The notes under the pieces were generated by a model. That model saw only the letters and a list, made by a program, of their open reading frames with translations. It ran no database searches and was not told where the DNA came from. From contig CAVQKQ010000018.1 of the NCBI GenBank assembly GCA_963713085.1, positions 62,001 through 126,000 of the forward strand: 64,000 bases of DNA, given 5' to 3'. The position numbers were made by a program, and so were the translations under genes. The DNA comes from PFJX01 sp963713085. Its GTDB lineage: Bacteria; Pseudomonadota; Gammaproteobacteria; Burkholderiales; Thiobacillaceae. Below, piece by piece: positions 51,808-60,763 of the stretch (positions within the stretch are counted from its first letter, which is position 1; each line of letters opens with the position of its first letter).

Positions 51808-52050
51808 ATGAAAGCTGAACGCAAGGTTTATGAATGGGGTGGATGGAAGATGCCCATCTTCCATCCCAACGATCCCGACTATTGCGAGTACGGCTGCCCG
51901 ATCTGTACTCGTGCCAGAAAGGGCGTCCCTTGGGCGGTTGCCATGCAGAAAGCCGAGCTGTTGCTGACCCATGGCGGTTGCCCTTGGGGACGGGCGCGTA
52001 ACAGAAGATATGGGGTCGCTCCCGACCAGACATTGGTTCAACAGGCCTGA
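51808..52050 (+). CDS. Small cysteine-rich protein after hynL
   Basis: This 80-residue protein has CEYGCPICTRARKG (CxxxCxxC) and a later GGCPWGRAR, so four cysteines could hold a metal or iron-sulfur centre. No signal peptide is seen. GGAGG precedes the start. I do not recognise a family. It lies 40 bases after hynL and 21 bases before the ATPase genes, so it may link the two units. Confidence 0.7.
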   Translation: MKAERKVYEWGGWKMPIFHPNDPDYCEYGCPICTRARKGVPWAVAMQKAELLLTHGGCPWGRARNRRYGVAPDQTLVQQA

Positions 52051-52071
52051 AATACGACCAAGAAGACGAAC

Positions 52072-52389
52072 ATGGAAGACCCGCTCAAACGATTATTGGA
52101 TGCCGAAGCCCGCGCGCAGGAGATCATCGATGCCGCCAGCCACGAACGCCAACACCTACTGGATGACGCGCTGACTGCCGCGCGCGAGTCCGAGGTTCGT
52201 TTCGAGGCGGGACGCGCCGATCTGCGCGCCCCGTTCCTCAAGGAGGCCAAGGGCCGTGCCGACCAGGCGGTCGCTGAGTTGGCCCGCAAGTATGAGGAAC
52301 GCCAACGCAACCTGCGGGACATGGCTACCCGCCATGAGCAGGAGGCGGTCGGCGCCGCGCTGGATTACCTGCTCGACCCTGGCCTTTAG
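52072..52389 (+). CDS. V/A-type ATPase peripheral stalk subunit G/H
   Basis: This 105-residue protein is a long charged coiled-coil helix (DPLKRLLDAEARAQEIIDAA, then LDDALTAARESEVRFE), as expected for the G/H subunit that forms the peripheral stalk with subunit E. It opens the ATPase operon. The identity rests on the helix pattern and position. Confidence 0.8.
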   Translation: MEDPLKRLLDAEARAQEIIDAASHERQHLLDDALTAARESEVRFEAGRADLRAPFLKEAKGRADQAVAELARKYEERQRNLRDMATRHEQEAVGAALDYLLDPGL

Positions 52390-52405
52390 GCGCGCGGCCA
52401 ACTTC

Positions 52406-53434
52406 ATGTCCGCCTATCTGAACGCCCGTGTCAGCCTGTTTTCAGGGCGTCTGTGGCAACCGCAGGATTTCCAGGCCGTGCTGCGCGCGTCCGACACGGA
52501 AATGGGCGAGGTGCTGGCCGAGCGAGGGCTGGCCCAGTTGGCGGTGGGCTACATGGGTCAGGACCAGTTGTCCCTGGAGCAACGCATCATTGCCCAACTC
52601 TTGGATGAAACCTGGATCCTGCTGCGACCCTTGACCGGTGCGGGCCGGGCTTTCCTTCTCTATTGGACCGAACGGTTCGAGGTCACCAACGTCAAGACCT
52701 TGCTGCGTGGCAAGATGATCGGCGAACGTCCCGCCGCGCTGCTTACCCGATTGACCCCCATGGGGCCGTTTGGCCGTCTCGATGTTCAGGATTTGGCGCA
52801 TGTCGAAGACGTTACCGAACTCTTGCGTCGGCTTGAATCCGGACCCTATGCCAGCATTGTGCGCCAAGCCAGGCAGGCGTTCGAGGATGGGAACGATCCT
52901 TTTCTGCTGGATGCCGCGCTGGACCGGGGCTATTACGAGGGGCTGTCCCATCGCGCCCTAGCCTTGGAACAAGAAGCCGGGGCCGCGTTCCGCCGCTTGA
53001 TGGGGCCGCTTGTCGATTGCATCAACCTGGTCTGGCTGTTGCGTTACCGCTTCAACTACAACCTCCCGCCCGCCCAGGTCTATTACCTTCTGGTGGCTTC
53101 CCATTACTCGCTACCTTCGGCGCGGCTCAAGGAATTGGCGGCCATGGATAATCTTGAAGCCGTACTGGCGGCTTTGCCGGATCCCATGAGCAAGGTCCTG
53201 GAAGGTAGCCGTGATATTCCCGAAGTGCACTCCCGAATGGATCGGCAAGCGGCCGAGCAGGCGGACAAGGTGCTGCATTCCGGAGCTGCACCCATCGCCA
53301 GGGCTTTCGCCTACATCATCCTGCGGGAGAGGGATCTGCGGGCGGTCAGGGCGATCCTGCGCGGGCGCCACCTTAAATTGCCGATGGCGGCCATCGAACA
53401 GGCGGTTAGCCGCGATTTAATGGAAGCCATGTAA
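52406..53434 (+). CDS. ntpC: V/A-type ATPase subunit C
   Basis: This 342-residue protein starts MSAYLNARVSLFSGRL and follows the subunit C pattern of helical bundles (FNYNLPPAQVYYLLVASHYS, CINLVWLLRYRF). It caps the membrane rotor and links it to the central shaft. There is no clear Shine-Dalgarno before the ATG at 52406, and translation may be coupled to the preceding gene. Subunit I starts on its stop codon. Confidence 0.88.
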   Translation: MSAYLNARVSLFSGRLWQPQDFQAVLRASDTEMGEVLAERGLAQLAVGYMGQDQLSLEQRIIAQLLDETWILLRPLTGAGRAFLLYWTERFEVTNVKTLLRGKMIGERPAALLTRLTPMGPFGRLDVQDLAHVEDVTELLRRLESGPYASIVRQARQAFEDGNDPFLLDAALDRGYYEGLSHRALALEQEAGAAFRRLMGPLVDCINLVWLLRYRFNYNLPPAQVYYLLVASHYSLPSARLKELAAMDNLEAVLAALPDPMSKVLEGSRDIPEVHSRMDRQAAEQADKVLHSGAAPIARAFAYIILRERDLRAVRAILRGRHLKLPMAAIEQAVSRDLMEAM

Positions 53435-55326
53435 TGTTTCGTGCCCTGCCCATGACCCACGTCACGCTCTGGATGCTGGCCAGCGAGGCGCCCGATGCAG
53501 CCCTGCTGCTGGCCAGGCATGGTGTGTTTTCCCCGGTATCCGCGCCCGATTCGCGCATGCCGGAAACACCCGGCGAGCTATACCGCGAGGTGTACCTGGA
53601 GGCGGAGTCCCGCCTTGGAAAGATCATTGAACTTTTCGGCGGCGGCGTGCCATCGATCCCGGAAGACGCGGTGGCCCCCAATATCCAGGAACTGCAAGAG
53701 CTCAACGAGTGGTTGAAGGAGTTGTGGCAGACCTGTTCCGCGGCCAACGAATCTCAACTGCACATCCAGGACGACAGGAAGCGGCTGGCCGCTTTGAAGG
53801 AAACCTTTGCCCGCCTGGAATCCCTGAATCTGGATCTGTCCCAGCTGTTCAAATCGGATTCCCTGTTGGATGTTCGCCTGGGCCAGCTGCCGGCCAGCAA
53901 CGTGAAACGCCTGAATGAATCCCTCAGCCTGGCCGGATACATGCTTTCCGTTTTCGATAAGAACGAGGGCCAGGCCTTTGCCGTGGTGGCGGGTCCCAAG
54001 GGTGGCGAGGAAGGTATGGGCGGGGTCTTGTCCCAGGCTGGTTGGCGTGAGTTGTCCGTGCCGGAAGAACTGCGCACCCACCCCGAGGCAACGCGCCGGT
54101 TCCTGGCCCAGGAAGGCCAGCGACTGGAAGACTCCCATGCCGCCTACTGCAAGCTCATGGATGACAACCTGTCGCGCTTCGGAGACCGCATCCGGGAGGC
54201 CCAGGTCCAGTTGACCCTGGCCCGGCCCCTGGCCGAGGCCTCCATGGCCGGGGTGAGGGGCAAGGGACACCTCGCGGTCTTTACCGGGTGGGTACCCAGG
54301 CATGCCGTGACGGATTTGGAACAGGCCCTGGAGGCACGCTTCCACGGCCGCTACCTGCTCTCGAAGCGCCTGCCCGAACAAGGGGAAAATGCCCGGGTAC
54401 CATCGCTGCTGACCTATCCATTCTGGCTGCGTCCGTTCGTGCCGCTGGTCAAGAGCTACGGAGTGCCGCGCTACGGCGAATTCGACCCCACCTTGCCGTT
54501 CGCCTTCACCTACCTCCTGCTGTTCGGCGCCATGTTTGGCGACATCGGCCATGGCGGCGTCATCCTTCTGCTTGCCGCCGCGTTCTACCGGCGCCTCGGC
54601 AAGACAGCCTGGATCGGCATGTCCGCCGGCGCCGTGTCGATGCTGTTCGGCCTGCTCTACGGCAGCATCTTCGGCTACGAGGACATCATTCACCCGGTCT
54701 GGATGTCGCCGTTGCATCACCCCAACAGGATGCTGATCCTCGCGGTGTCGTTCGGGGTAGGGTTCATCGTCATGACGCTGCTGGTCAATACGCGCAACCG
54801 TCTGAATGCGGGGCACACTGCGGAAGCCCTGTTCGACTCCACCGGGCTGGCCGGCTTGCTGTTCTATCTCGGCGCGGTCGGCGGCGTGGCCAGCCTGGCC
54901 GGTGTCGCCGATCTGGCCACGCCTTCATGGATGCTCGCCACCCTGGGAATCTGCATCGTCGCCGGTTTCAAGTGGGCGGAAACCCACGCCGGCCTGGGCG
55001 AGCGGGTGCTGGTGACCTCGATCGAAACGCTTGAAACCGGCATCAACCTGTTCGCCAACACCCTCTCGTTCATGCGGGTGGCGGCCTTCAGCCTCAACCA
55101 CGTGGCGCTGGCGCTGGCGATCTTCACCCTGGCCAACGGCCTGGGAAGCGCGGGCCACTGGCTTACCATCGTGCTGGGCAATGTGGTGATCATCGTCCTG
55201 GAAGGCGGCATTGTCGCCATCCAGGCGCTGCGTCTCATGTATTACGAGGGATTCTCACGCTTCTTCAGTGGTGACGGGACCGAATTCATCCCCTTGCGGC
55301 TGGCGGGAATGAAGCCATCGAATTGA
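53434..55326 (+). CDS. ntpI: V/A-type ATPase membrane subunit I
   Basis: This 630-residue protein has a long cytoplasmic N-terminal half with coiled-coil segments and a C-terminal half with about seven or eight membrane segments from residue 350 (LPFAFTYLLLFGAMFGDIG, FANTLSFMRVAAFSLNHVA). The arginine in the latter segment belongs to the ion-translocating site facing the K ring. It starts within the subunit C stop (TAATG). Confidence 0.94.
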   Translation: MFRALPMTHVTLWMLASEAPDAALLLARHGVFSPVSAPDSRMPETPGELYREVYLEAESRLGKIIELFGGGVPSIPEDAVAPNIQELQELNEWLKELWQTCSAANESQLHIQDDRKRLAALKETFARLESLNLDLSQLFKSDSLLDVRLGQLPASNVKRLNESLSLAGYMLSVFDKNEGQAFAVVAGPKGGEEGMGGVLSQAGWRELSVPEELRTHPEATRRFLAQEGQRLEDSHAAYCKLMDDNLSRFGDRIREAQVQLTLARPLAEASMAGVRGKGHLAVFTGWVPRHAVTDLEQALEARFHGRYLLSKRLPEQGENARVPSLLTYPFWLRPFVPLVKSYGVPRYGEFDPTLPFAFTYLLLFGAMFGDIGHGGVILLLAAAFYRRLGKTAWIGMSAGAVSMLFGLLYGSIFGYEDIIHPVWMSPLHHPNRMLILAVSFGVGFIVMTLLVNTRNRLNAGHTAEALFDSTGLAGLLFYLGAVGGVASLAGVADLATPSWMLATLGICIVAGFKWAETHAGLGERVLVTSIETLETGINLFANTLSFMRVAAFSLNHVALALAIFTLANGLGSAGHWLTIVLGNVVIIVLEGGIVAIQALRLMYYEGFSRFFSGDGTEFIPLRLAGMKPSN

Positions 55327-55356
55327 AGGATTGATCGAGTCAAACAGGAGAAAACG

Positions 55357-55797
55357 ATGAGCTGGTTGATCGCACTGATGGGACTATCCGTGGCCGCTAC
55401 CATCGCGGCGGGCGTGTGGCTGGAAATGAAGCCGAGCCGTCGACCCTCGCCGCACTGGCTGAAGGGGGGAGTGCTGGGGAATTTCCTGGTATTCGGTCTG
55501 GCCATGGCGGCCTTCCTCTACCTGGGCATGCAGGATGTCATGGCCCAGGAAGCCGTCGCGACCGGGGGCAGCGGGATTTCCATGGCGGTCGGCCTGGCGC
55601 TGATCGGTATCGGCCTACCCACCGGCCTGGCCGCCATCGGCGCAGGCATCGCATTGGGGCCGGTCGGCGCCGCGGCGTTGGCGGTGATCGCCGAAAAACC
55701 GGAAATGTTCGGCCGCACCCTGATCTACATGGGCCTGGCCGAAGGTATCGCGATCTACGGTCTGGTCATGTCCATCCTCCTGCTCGGGAAACTTTGA
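55357..55797 (+). CDS. ntpK: V/A-type ATPase rotor ring subunit K
   Basis: This 146-residue protein has four membrane segments. The second hairpin is a normal proteolipid pair (GLPTGLAAIGAGIALG, then YMGLAEGIAIYGLVMSI), with the ion-carrying glutamate in LAEGIA. The first hairpin (residues 3-22 and 36-62) shares little with it and carries no acidic ion site. The ring would therefore have one ion site per four-helix subunit, as in eukaryotic-type or duplicated K proteins. Confidence 0.9.
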   Translation: MSWLIALMGLSVAATIAAGVWLEMKPSRRPSPHWLKGGVLGNFLVFGLAMAAFLYLGMQDVMAQEAVATGGSGISMAVGLALIGIGLPTGLAAIGAGIALGPVGAAALAVIAEKPEMFGRTLIYMGLAEGIAIYGLVMSILLLGKL

Positions 55798-55807
55798 AGG
55801 GGCCGGC

Positions 55808-56152
55808 GTGAAAGCCGATGCCGATTCACCCGTTGCCGCTGGCCGCCTGGTGGTACTGGGCAGTGCCGGACTGACCGACGGCTTCAGCCTGATCGGCGCG
55901 GAGGTCTATCCCGACGCGGACCCCGCGAAGGTCGATGAAGTCCTGGCACGGTTGATGAGCGAGAAGTGCGAGGCCCTGGTGCTGCTGGAATCCGCCTTGG
56001 CCCATGCCGGGGGGCCGGTATTGAACCGCTTGCGCAACGAGGGTGGTCGGATCGTGGTGACCGAGCTCCCCTCGCTGCCCGCGCCTCAGGATTATGCCCC
56101 CGCCGTGGATGAGGTGGTACGCGCGGTCCTGGGACCCGAAGCGCTGAAATAG
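55808..56152 (+). CDS. V/A-type ATPase subunit F
   Basis: This 114-residue protein starts at a GTG and has the Rossmann-like F-subunit fold (GRLVVLGSAGLTDGFSLIGA, ALVLLESALA, IVVTELPSLP). It binds the D subunit in the central shaft. It lies 10 bases after subunit K. Confidence 0.88.
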   Translation: MKADADSPVAAGRLVVLGSAGLTDGFSLIGAEVYPDADPAKVDEVLARLMSEKCEALVLLESALAHAGGPVLNRLRNEGGRIVVTELPSLPAPQDYAPAVDEVVRAVLGPEALK

Positions 56153-56219
56153 GAGCGAGATGCAAACGCGAAGCGCGAGGAAATCCTGAATTTCCCATCC
56201 CGAGCCCCTGGAGAACAAC

Positions 56220-56870
56220 ATGGAAACAGATGCACAAGTCAATCAACTGGAACAGGCCCTGATACGGCAGGCCGAGACCTTGGCCCGGGAACAGCGCCAG
56301 AACGGCGAGGCGGCCCGCAACCGCATCCTTGCGGATGCCGCCGCCAAGCTGAAGATCGCCGAGGAACGTGAAGTGATCGCCGCCAAGGCCGAGGCCGAGC
56401 GCTTGGTCAGGCGCCAATCCCAGGCGGCCGAGACGCGCTTGGCGGCGGAACTGGACAGGTTGCGCTGGGCACTGACCGAAGCCACCTTGTCCGAGGTGAA
56501 ACTGGCTTTCCAGGAACTGGTCAACGATGACGCCCGCTATCTGCCCATACTCGAGGGCTGGTTTGCCGCGGCGGCACAGGCTTTGCCCCCCGGCGACCTG
56601 GTGGCGGAAGTGCGCCCGGCGGATTTGGCACGCCTGGCGCCGGTATGGAAGGAACTGGCCGCCCGTGCCGCGCCGGGGCGCGCTGTAAGCCTGGTCAGCC
56701 ATGGCGGGATGAGCGAGGGCGGGGTTCGGGTCCGCCTGGCGGATGGCCGGGCCCAACTCGACCAGACCTTCGAGGCCCGCCAGTCCCGCCTTGCAGACGA
56801 CCTGGCAAGGGTGGCCATGGAACGGCTGTTCGCCAGTGCCCCGGATCTGGGCACGCTGGCGCACGGATGA
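56220..56870 (+). CDS. ntpE: V/A-type ATPase peripheral stalk subunit E
   Basis: This 216-residue protein has a long N-terminal helix (LEQALIRQAETLAREQRQ, then AKAEAERLVRRQSQAAETR) and a globular C-terminal domain ending SRLADDLARVAMERLFA, the E-subunit layout. It pairs with the G/H subunit to form the outer stalk. GGAGA precedes the start. Confidence 0.9.
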   Translation: METDAQVNQLEQALIRQAETLAREQRQNGEAARNRILADAAAKLKIAEEREVIAAKAEAERLVRRQSQAAETRLAAELDRLRWALTEATLSEVKLAFQELVNDDARYLPILEGWFAAAAQALPPGDLVAEVRPADLARLAPVWKELAARAAPGRAVSLVSHGGMSEGGVRVRLADGRAQLDQTFEARQSRLADDLARVAMERLFASAPDLGTLAHG

Positions 56871-56908
56871 TCGAACGCGGCAGGCTGGAAACCCAACCGA
56901 GATAAGAC

Positions 56909-58681
56909 ATGGGAAAGATCCTCGAAATCAACGGCCCCCTGGTGAAGCTGGAACTCCCGGAAACCGTCATCGGCGAGCAGGTCCGGGTCGGCCGGATGGG
57001 CCTGGTTGGCGAAGTGATCGGCCGCAACGGTGATTCCGCCCTGGCCCAGCTCTATGAAGACAGCTCTGGCCTGCGCCCGGGCGAGAACGCGGAAGGGCTG
57101 GGCTGGCCCCTGTCGGTGGAACTGGGGCCGGGGCTGCTCAACGCCATCTTCGACGGTGTGCAGCGTCCCCTCAACGCGGTTCGGGAACAGAGCGGCGATC
57201 GTATCGCCCGGGGCGTCTCGGTCCCCTCCCTGGCCCGGGACAAGAAGTGGCATTTCGTGCCCGATCCCCAACGCAGAAACCTGACCAGCCTGTCCGGTGG
57301 CGACGTACTGGGCACGGTCCAGGAAACCGAGTCCATCCTGCATCGCATCCTGACCCCGCCCCTGATGCAGGGCGAACTCATGGAGTTGGCGCCGGAGGGC
57401 GATTACTCCGTGGAAGAAACCATTGGCAGGGTCCGCCTGCACGACGGCCGGATCGAGAAGCTGCATCTGTTCCACCGTTGGCCGGTGCGCATCCCGCGTC
57501 CCTTCAAGCGCCGGGACCATGCGGTAAAGCCCCTGATCACCGGCCAGCGCATCCTGGACACCTTCTACCCCTTGCTCAAGGGCGGCAAGGCGGCCATCCC
57601 CGGTCCCTTCGGTGCCGGCAAGACCATGCTGCAGCAGCAGATCGCCCGCTGGTGCAACGCCGAGATCGTGATCTACGTGGGCTGCGGCGAGCGCGGCAAC
57701 GAACTGACCGACGTGCTGGAGTTCATGCCGGAGCTGAAGGATCCCCATACCGGCCGCCCCCTGATGGAACGCACCCTGCTGGTGGCCAACACCTCCAACA
57801 TGGCGGTGGTGGCACGGGAGGCCTCCATCTATGTGGGCATCACCCTGGCCGAATACTTCCGCGACCAAGGCTACGACGTGGTGATGGTGGCGGATTCCAC
57901 CAGCCGCTGGGCCGAGGCCCTGCGGGAGGTGGCCGGCCGCCTGGGCCAGATGCCGGTGGAGGAGGGCTATCCCGCCTACCTGGGCTCGCGCCTGGCCGCC
58001 TTCTACGAGCGGGCCGGACGGGTCGAGACCCTGGCCGGAGACCATGGCTCGGTCACCCTGATCGGCGCCGTCTCGCCGCCCGGCGGTGACTTCTCAGAGC
58101 CGGTCACCAGCCACACCAAGGAGATCATCAAGACCTTTTGGGCCCTGTCCAAGGAGTTGGCGGACGCCCGCCATTATCCGGCGGTGGACTGGCTGGAAAG
58201 CTTCTCCGGCTACGTGGGTTCCGCCGCCAAATGGTGGGCGGCGGAGGTGGACCCCGGCTGGGAGGCGGCCCGGGCCGAGGCGCTGGACCTGCTGGCCGAA
58301 TCCGAGGAATTGCAGCGCATCGTCAACCTGGTGGGGGTCGAGGCCCTGTCCTCGGAACAGCGCTGGACCCTGGAGTCCGCCGGGCTGATCAAGGAGGGGC
58401 TGCTGCAGCAGGCCGCCACCGACGAGATAGATAGTTTCTCCTCGCCGGAGAAACAGTTCGCCCTGCTCTCCGCCATGCTGGAGATCTATCACCAGGGCAT
58501 GAAGCTGGTGAAGCTGGGGGCGCCCGCCCGCCGCCTCCTCCAATTGCCTCTGCTGGCCCAGGCCCGGCGTTGGAAGAGCCAGCACAAGTCCGACGACATG
58601 GCGGCGCTGAAGGAAAAGATCGCGGCGATTCCGCGCGAATTCGGGAATCTGGCGCTGGATTACCAACAGACTTCGAGCTGA
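56909..58681 (+). CDS. ntpA: V/A-type ATPase catalytic subunit A
   Basis: This 590-residue subunit has the P-loop GPFGAGKTMLQQQI, the catalytic glutamate region GCGERGNELTDVLEF, and ADSTSRWAEALREVAGRLGQ. It carries the large non-homologous insertion of V/A-type A subunits before the P-loop. The length is normal and the protein should be active. Confidence 0.97.
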   Translation: MGKILEINGPLVKLELPETVIGEQVRVGRMGLVGEVIGRNGDSALAQLYEDSSGLRPGENAEGLGWPLSVELGPGLLNAIFDGVQRPLNAVREQSGDRIARGVSVPSLARDKKWHFVPDPQRRNLTSLSGGDVLGTVQETESILHRILTPPLMQGELMELAPEGDYSVEETIGRVRLHDGRIEKLHLFHRWPVRIPRPFKRRDHAVKPLITGQRILDTFYPLLKGGKAAIPGPFGAGKTMLQQQIARWCNAEIVIYVGCGERGNELTDVLEFMPELKDPHTGRPLMERTLLVANTSNMAVVAREASIYVGITLAEYFRDQGYDVVMVADSTSRWAEALREVAGRLGQMPVEEGYPAYLGSRLAAFYERAGRVETLAGDHGSVTLIGAVSPPGGDFSEPVTSHTKEIIKTFWALSKELADARHYPAVDWLESFSGYVGSAAKWWAAEVDPGWEAARAEALDLLAESEELQRIVNLVGVEALSSEQRWTLESAGLIKEGLLQQAATDEIDSFSSPEKQFALLSAMLEIYHQGMKLVKLGAPARRLLQLPLLAQARRWKSQHKSDDMAALKEKIAAIPREFGNLALDYQQTSS

Positions 58682-58727
58682 TGCCAACCCCTTCTCCCCA
58701 CGGTTGGAGGAAGGGTGAAAGGGAAAC

Positions 58728-60125
58728 ATGAAGAATATCGAATTCCGAACCGCAACCTCCGCCCAGGGCGGCCTGATCGTCATGGGCGGCGTGCCCGGCG
58801 TGGCGGCCGGCAGCCGGGTGCAGGTACGCGACCATACCGGCCGCCTGCGCTCCGGACTGGTGATCCGCACTGCCGACGATGCCGTGCTGGTGGAGGTGTT
58901 CGAGGGTACCGACGACCTGGATCTGGAGCGTACCTGGGTGCGTTTCATGGACGAACCCTTCAAACTGCCGGTGTCCCGGGATATCCTGGGCCGGGTGTTC
59001 AACGGCGCGGGCCTGCCTCGGGACGGCCGTCCGCCGATTATCTCCGCCGACCGCCGCGCCGTGAACGGCGAGCCCCTCAACCCCGCGGCCCGGGCCTATC
59101 CTCGCGAGTTCATCCAGACCGGCATCTCCGCCATCGACGGCATGAACTCCCTGACCCGGGGCCAGAAGCTGCCCATCTTTTCCGGGGGTGGCCTGCCCCA
59201 CAACCGGGTGGCGGCCCAGATCGTGCGCCAGGCCAAACTGCTGGGCGAGGAATCCTCCGACTTCGTGGTGGTATTCGCCGCCTTCGGCGTATCCAGCTCC
59301 GACGCCCGCTACTTCCAGGAGAGCTTCGAGGAATCCGGCGTGCTGAACCGAGTGGTGATGTTCCTCAACCTGGCGGACGAGCCGGTGATCGAGCGGCTGC
59401 TCACGCCGCGGGCGGCCATGACCGCCGCCGAATATCTGGCCTACGACCTGGATTACCACGTGCTGGTGGTGATGACCGACATGACCGCCTACGCCGAGGC
59501 CCTGCGCGAAGTGGCGGTGCTGCGGGGCGACGTGCCGGCGCGCAAGGGCTACCCGGGTTACCTGTATTCAGACCTGGCGGAGATCTACGAACGGGCGGGG
59601 CGGATCAAGGACCGGCGCGGTTCCATCACCCTGATCCCGGTGTTGTCCATGCCTTCCGACGACATCACCCACCCCATCCCCGACCTGACCGGCTACATCA
59701 CCGAGGGCCAGATCGTGCTGGGCCGGGAATTGACCAACCAGGGCGTGTATCCGCCGGTCACTGTGCTGCCTTCCCTGTCGCGCCTGATGAAGGACGGCAT
59801 CGGCAAGAACTTCACCCGGGAGGACCATCCCCACGTGGCCAGCCAGCTGTTCGCCAGCTACGCCAAGGCCCTGGAGGTGCGCGGCCTGGCCGCCATCATC
59901 GGGGCCGAGGAGTTGTCCGAATCCGACCGGCGCTACCTGGAATTCGCCGAGGCCTTCGAGCGGCGTTTCATCGGCCAGGGCGAGGACGAGGACCGCAGCG
60001 TCTACGAGACCATCAACCTGGCCTGGTCCCTGCTCTCCATGCTGCCGGCCGAGTCCCTGGTCCGGGTGACGGAGGAGGAACTGGCCAAGTACCACAAGGG
60101 CCAGCCCGTCATCGAGCCGGCATGA
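58728..60125 (+). CDS. ntpB: V/A-type ATPase subunit B
   Basis: This 465-residue non-catalytic subunit has the ISAIDGMNSLTRGQKLPIFS segment in place of a standard P-loop and the B-type signature PSLSRLMKDGIG. It alternates with A in the hexameric head. The D gene overlaps its stop. Confidence 0.97.
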   Translation: MKNIEFRTATSAQGGLIVMGGVPGVAAGSRVQVRDHTGRLRSGLVIRTADDAVLVEVFEGTDDLDLERTWVRFMDEPFKLPVSRDILGRVFNGAGLPRDGRPPIISADRRAVNGEPLNPAARAYPREFIQTGISAIDGMNSLTRGQKLPIFSGGGLPHNRVAAQIVRQAKLLGEESSDFVVVFAAFGVSSSDARYFQESFEESGVLNRVVMFLNLADEPVIERLLTPRAAMTAAEYLAYDLDYHVLVVMTDMTAYAEALREVAVLRGDVPARKGYPGYLYSDLAEIYERAGRIKDRRGSITLIPVLSMPSDDITHPIPDLTGYITEGQIVLGRELTNQGVYPPVTVLPSLSRLMKDGIGKNFTREDHPHVASQLFASYAKALEVRGLAAIIGAEELSESDRRYLEFAEAFERRFIGQGEDEDRSVYETINLAWSLLSMLPAESLVRVTEEELAKYHKGQPVIEPA

Positions 60126-60763
60126 AAAAGCGCCTCTCCGTCCCCCCAACTAAAAGCGCTCTGCTCCAAGTCGGCCGCCAGGTGCGGTTCCTGGAGCAGG
60201 GGCGGCAGATGCTGGAGAAGAAGCGGGACCTGCTTGCCCGCCTGGTCTACGAGCGTCTGGCCCAGTACCGGGAACTGCGCGCCCAGACGGTGCGGGAACT
60301 GGCCGATGCCTATCACTGGCTGGGCATCGTCCAGATGCGCATGGGCGGCCAGATGCTGCGCCAGGCCGGCATCGGCCTGAAGCCCGCCGTGGCCATCAGG
60401 GTGGTTTCCCGTTCCAGCGTCGGCGTGGAATATGCCAGTGTCAGCGCGGAACCCCTGCCGCTCCAGCCGGTGGGCCTGATGTGGACCGACGTGAGTTTCG
60501 ACGAGGCTCGCCTGCGCCTGCGCGAGTTGACCGTCACCCTTGCCCGCCTGGGCGAGGCGGAAAACGCCTTGTGGCGCCTGCTGGCCGCCAGCCGCAAGAC
60601 CCAGAAGCGGGTCAACGCCCTGAAATACAACATCATTCCCCGCTACCAGGCTACGGTGCATCATATCCGCGCCGCCCTGGAGGAGGATGAACGCAATACC
60701 CTGTTCCAGATCAAGGTCCTGCGCACCCGCGCCGAGACCGCCGCCCGAGAGGAGAAATCATGA
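60122..60763 (+). CDS. ntpD: V/A-type ATPase central shaft subunit D
   Basis: This 213-residue coiled-coil protein follows the D-subunit layout: PPTKSALLQVGRQVRFLEQG at the start, a middle beta hairpin, and VNALKYNIIPRYQATVHHI near the C terminus. It rotates inside the A3B3 head. The ATG overlaps the ntpB stop (ATGA), and the next gene overlaps its own stop in the same way. Confidence 0.95.
   Translation: MKKRLSVPPTKSALLQVGRQVRFLEQGRQMLEKKRDLLARLVYERLAQYRELRAQTVRELADAYHWLGIVQMRMGGQMLRQAGIGLKPAVAIRVVSRSSVGVEYASVSAEPLPLQPVGLMWTDVSFDEARLRLRELTVTLARLGEAENALWRLLAASRKTQKRVNALKYNIIPRYQATVHHIRAALEEDERNTLFQIKVLRTRAETAAREEKS

Noticed and set aside
56909..60125. Reading the ATPase as an F-type or N-ATPase
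   Set aside because: The A subunit has the V/A-type insertion, and subunits I, C, D, E and F are V/A-specific; no F-type subunits are present.
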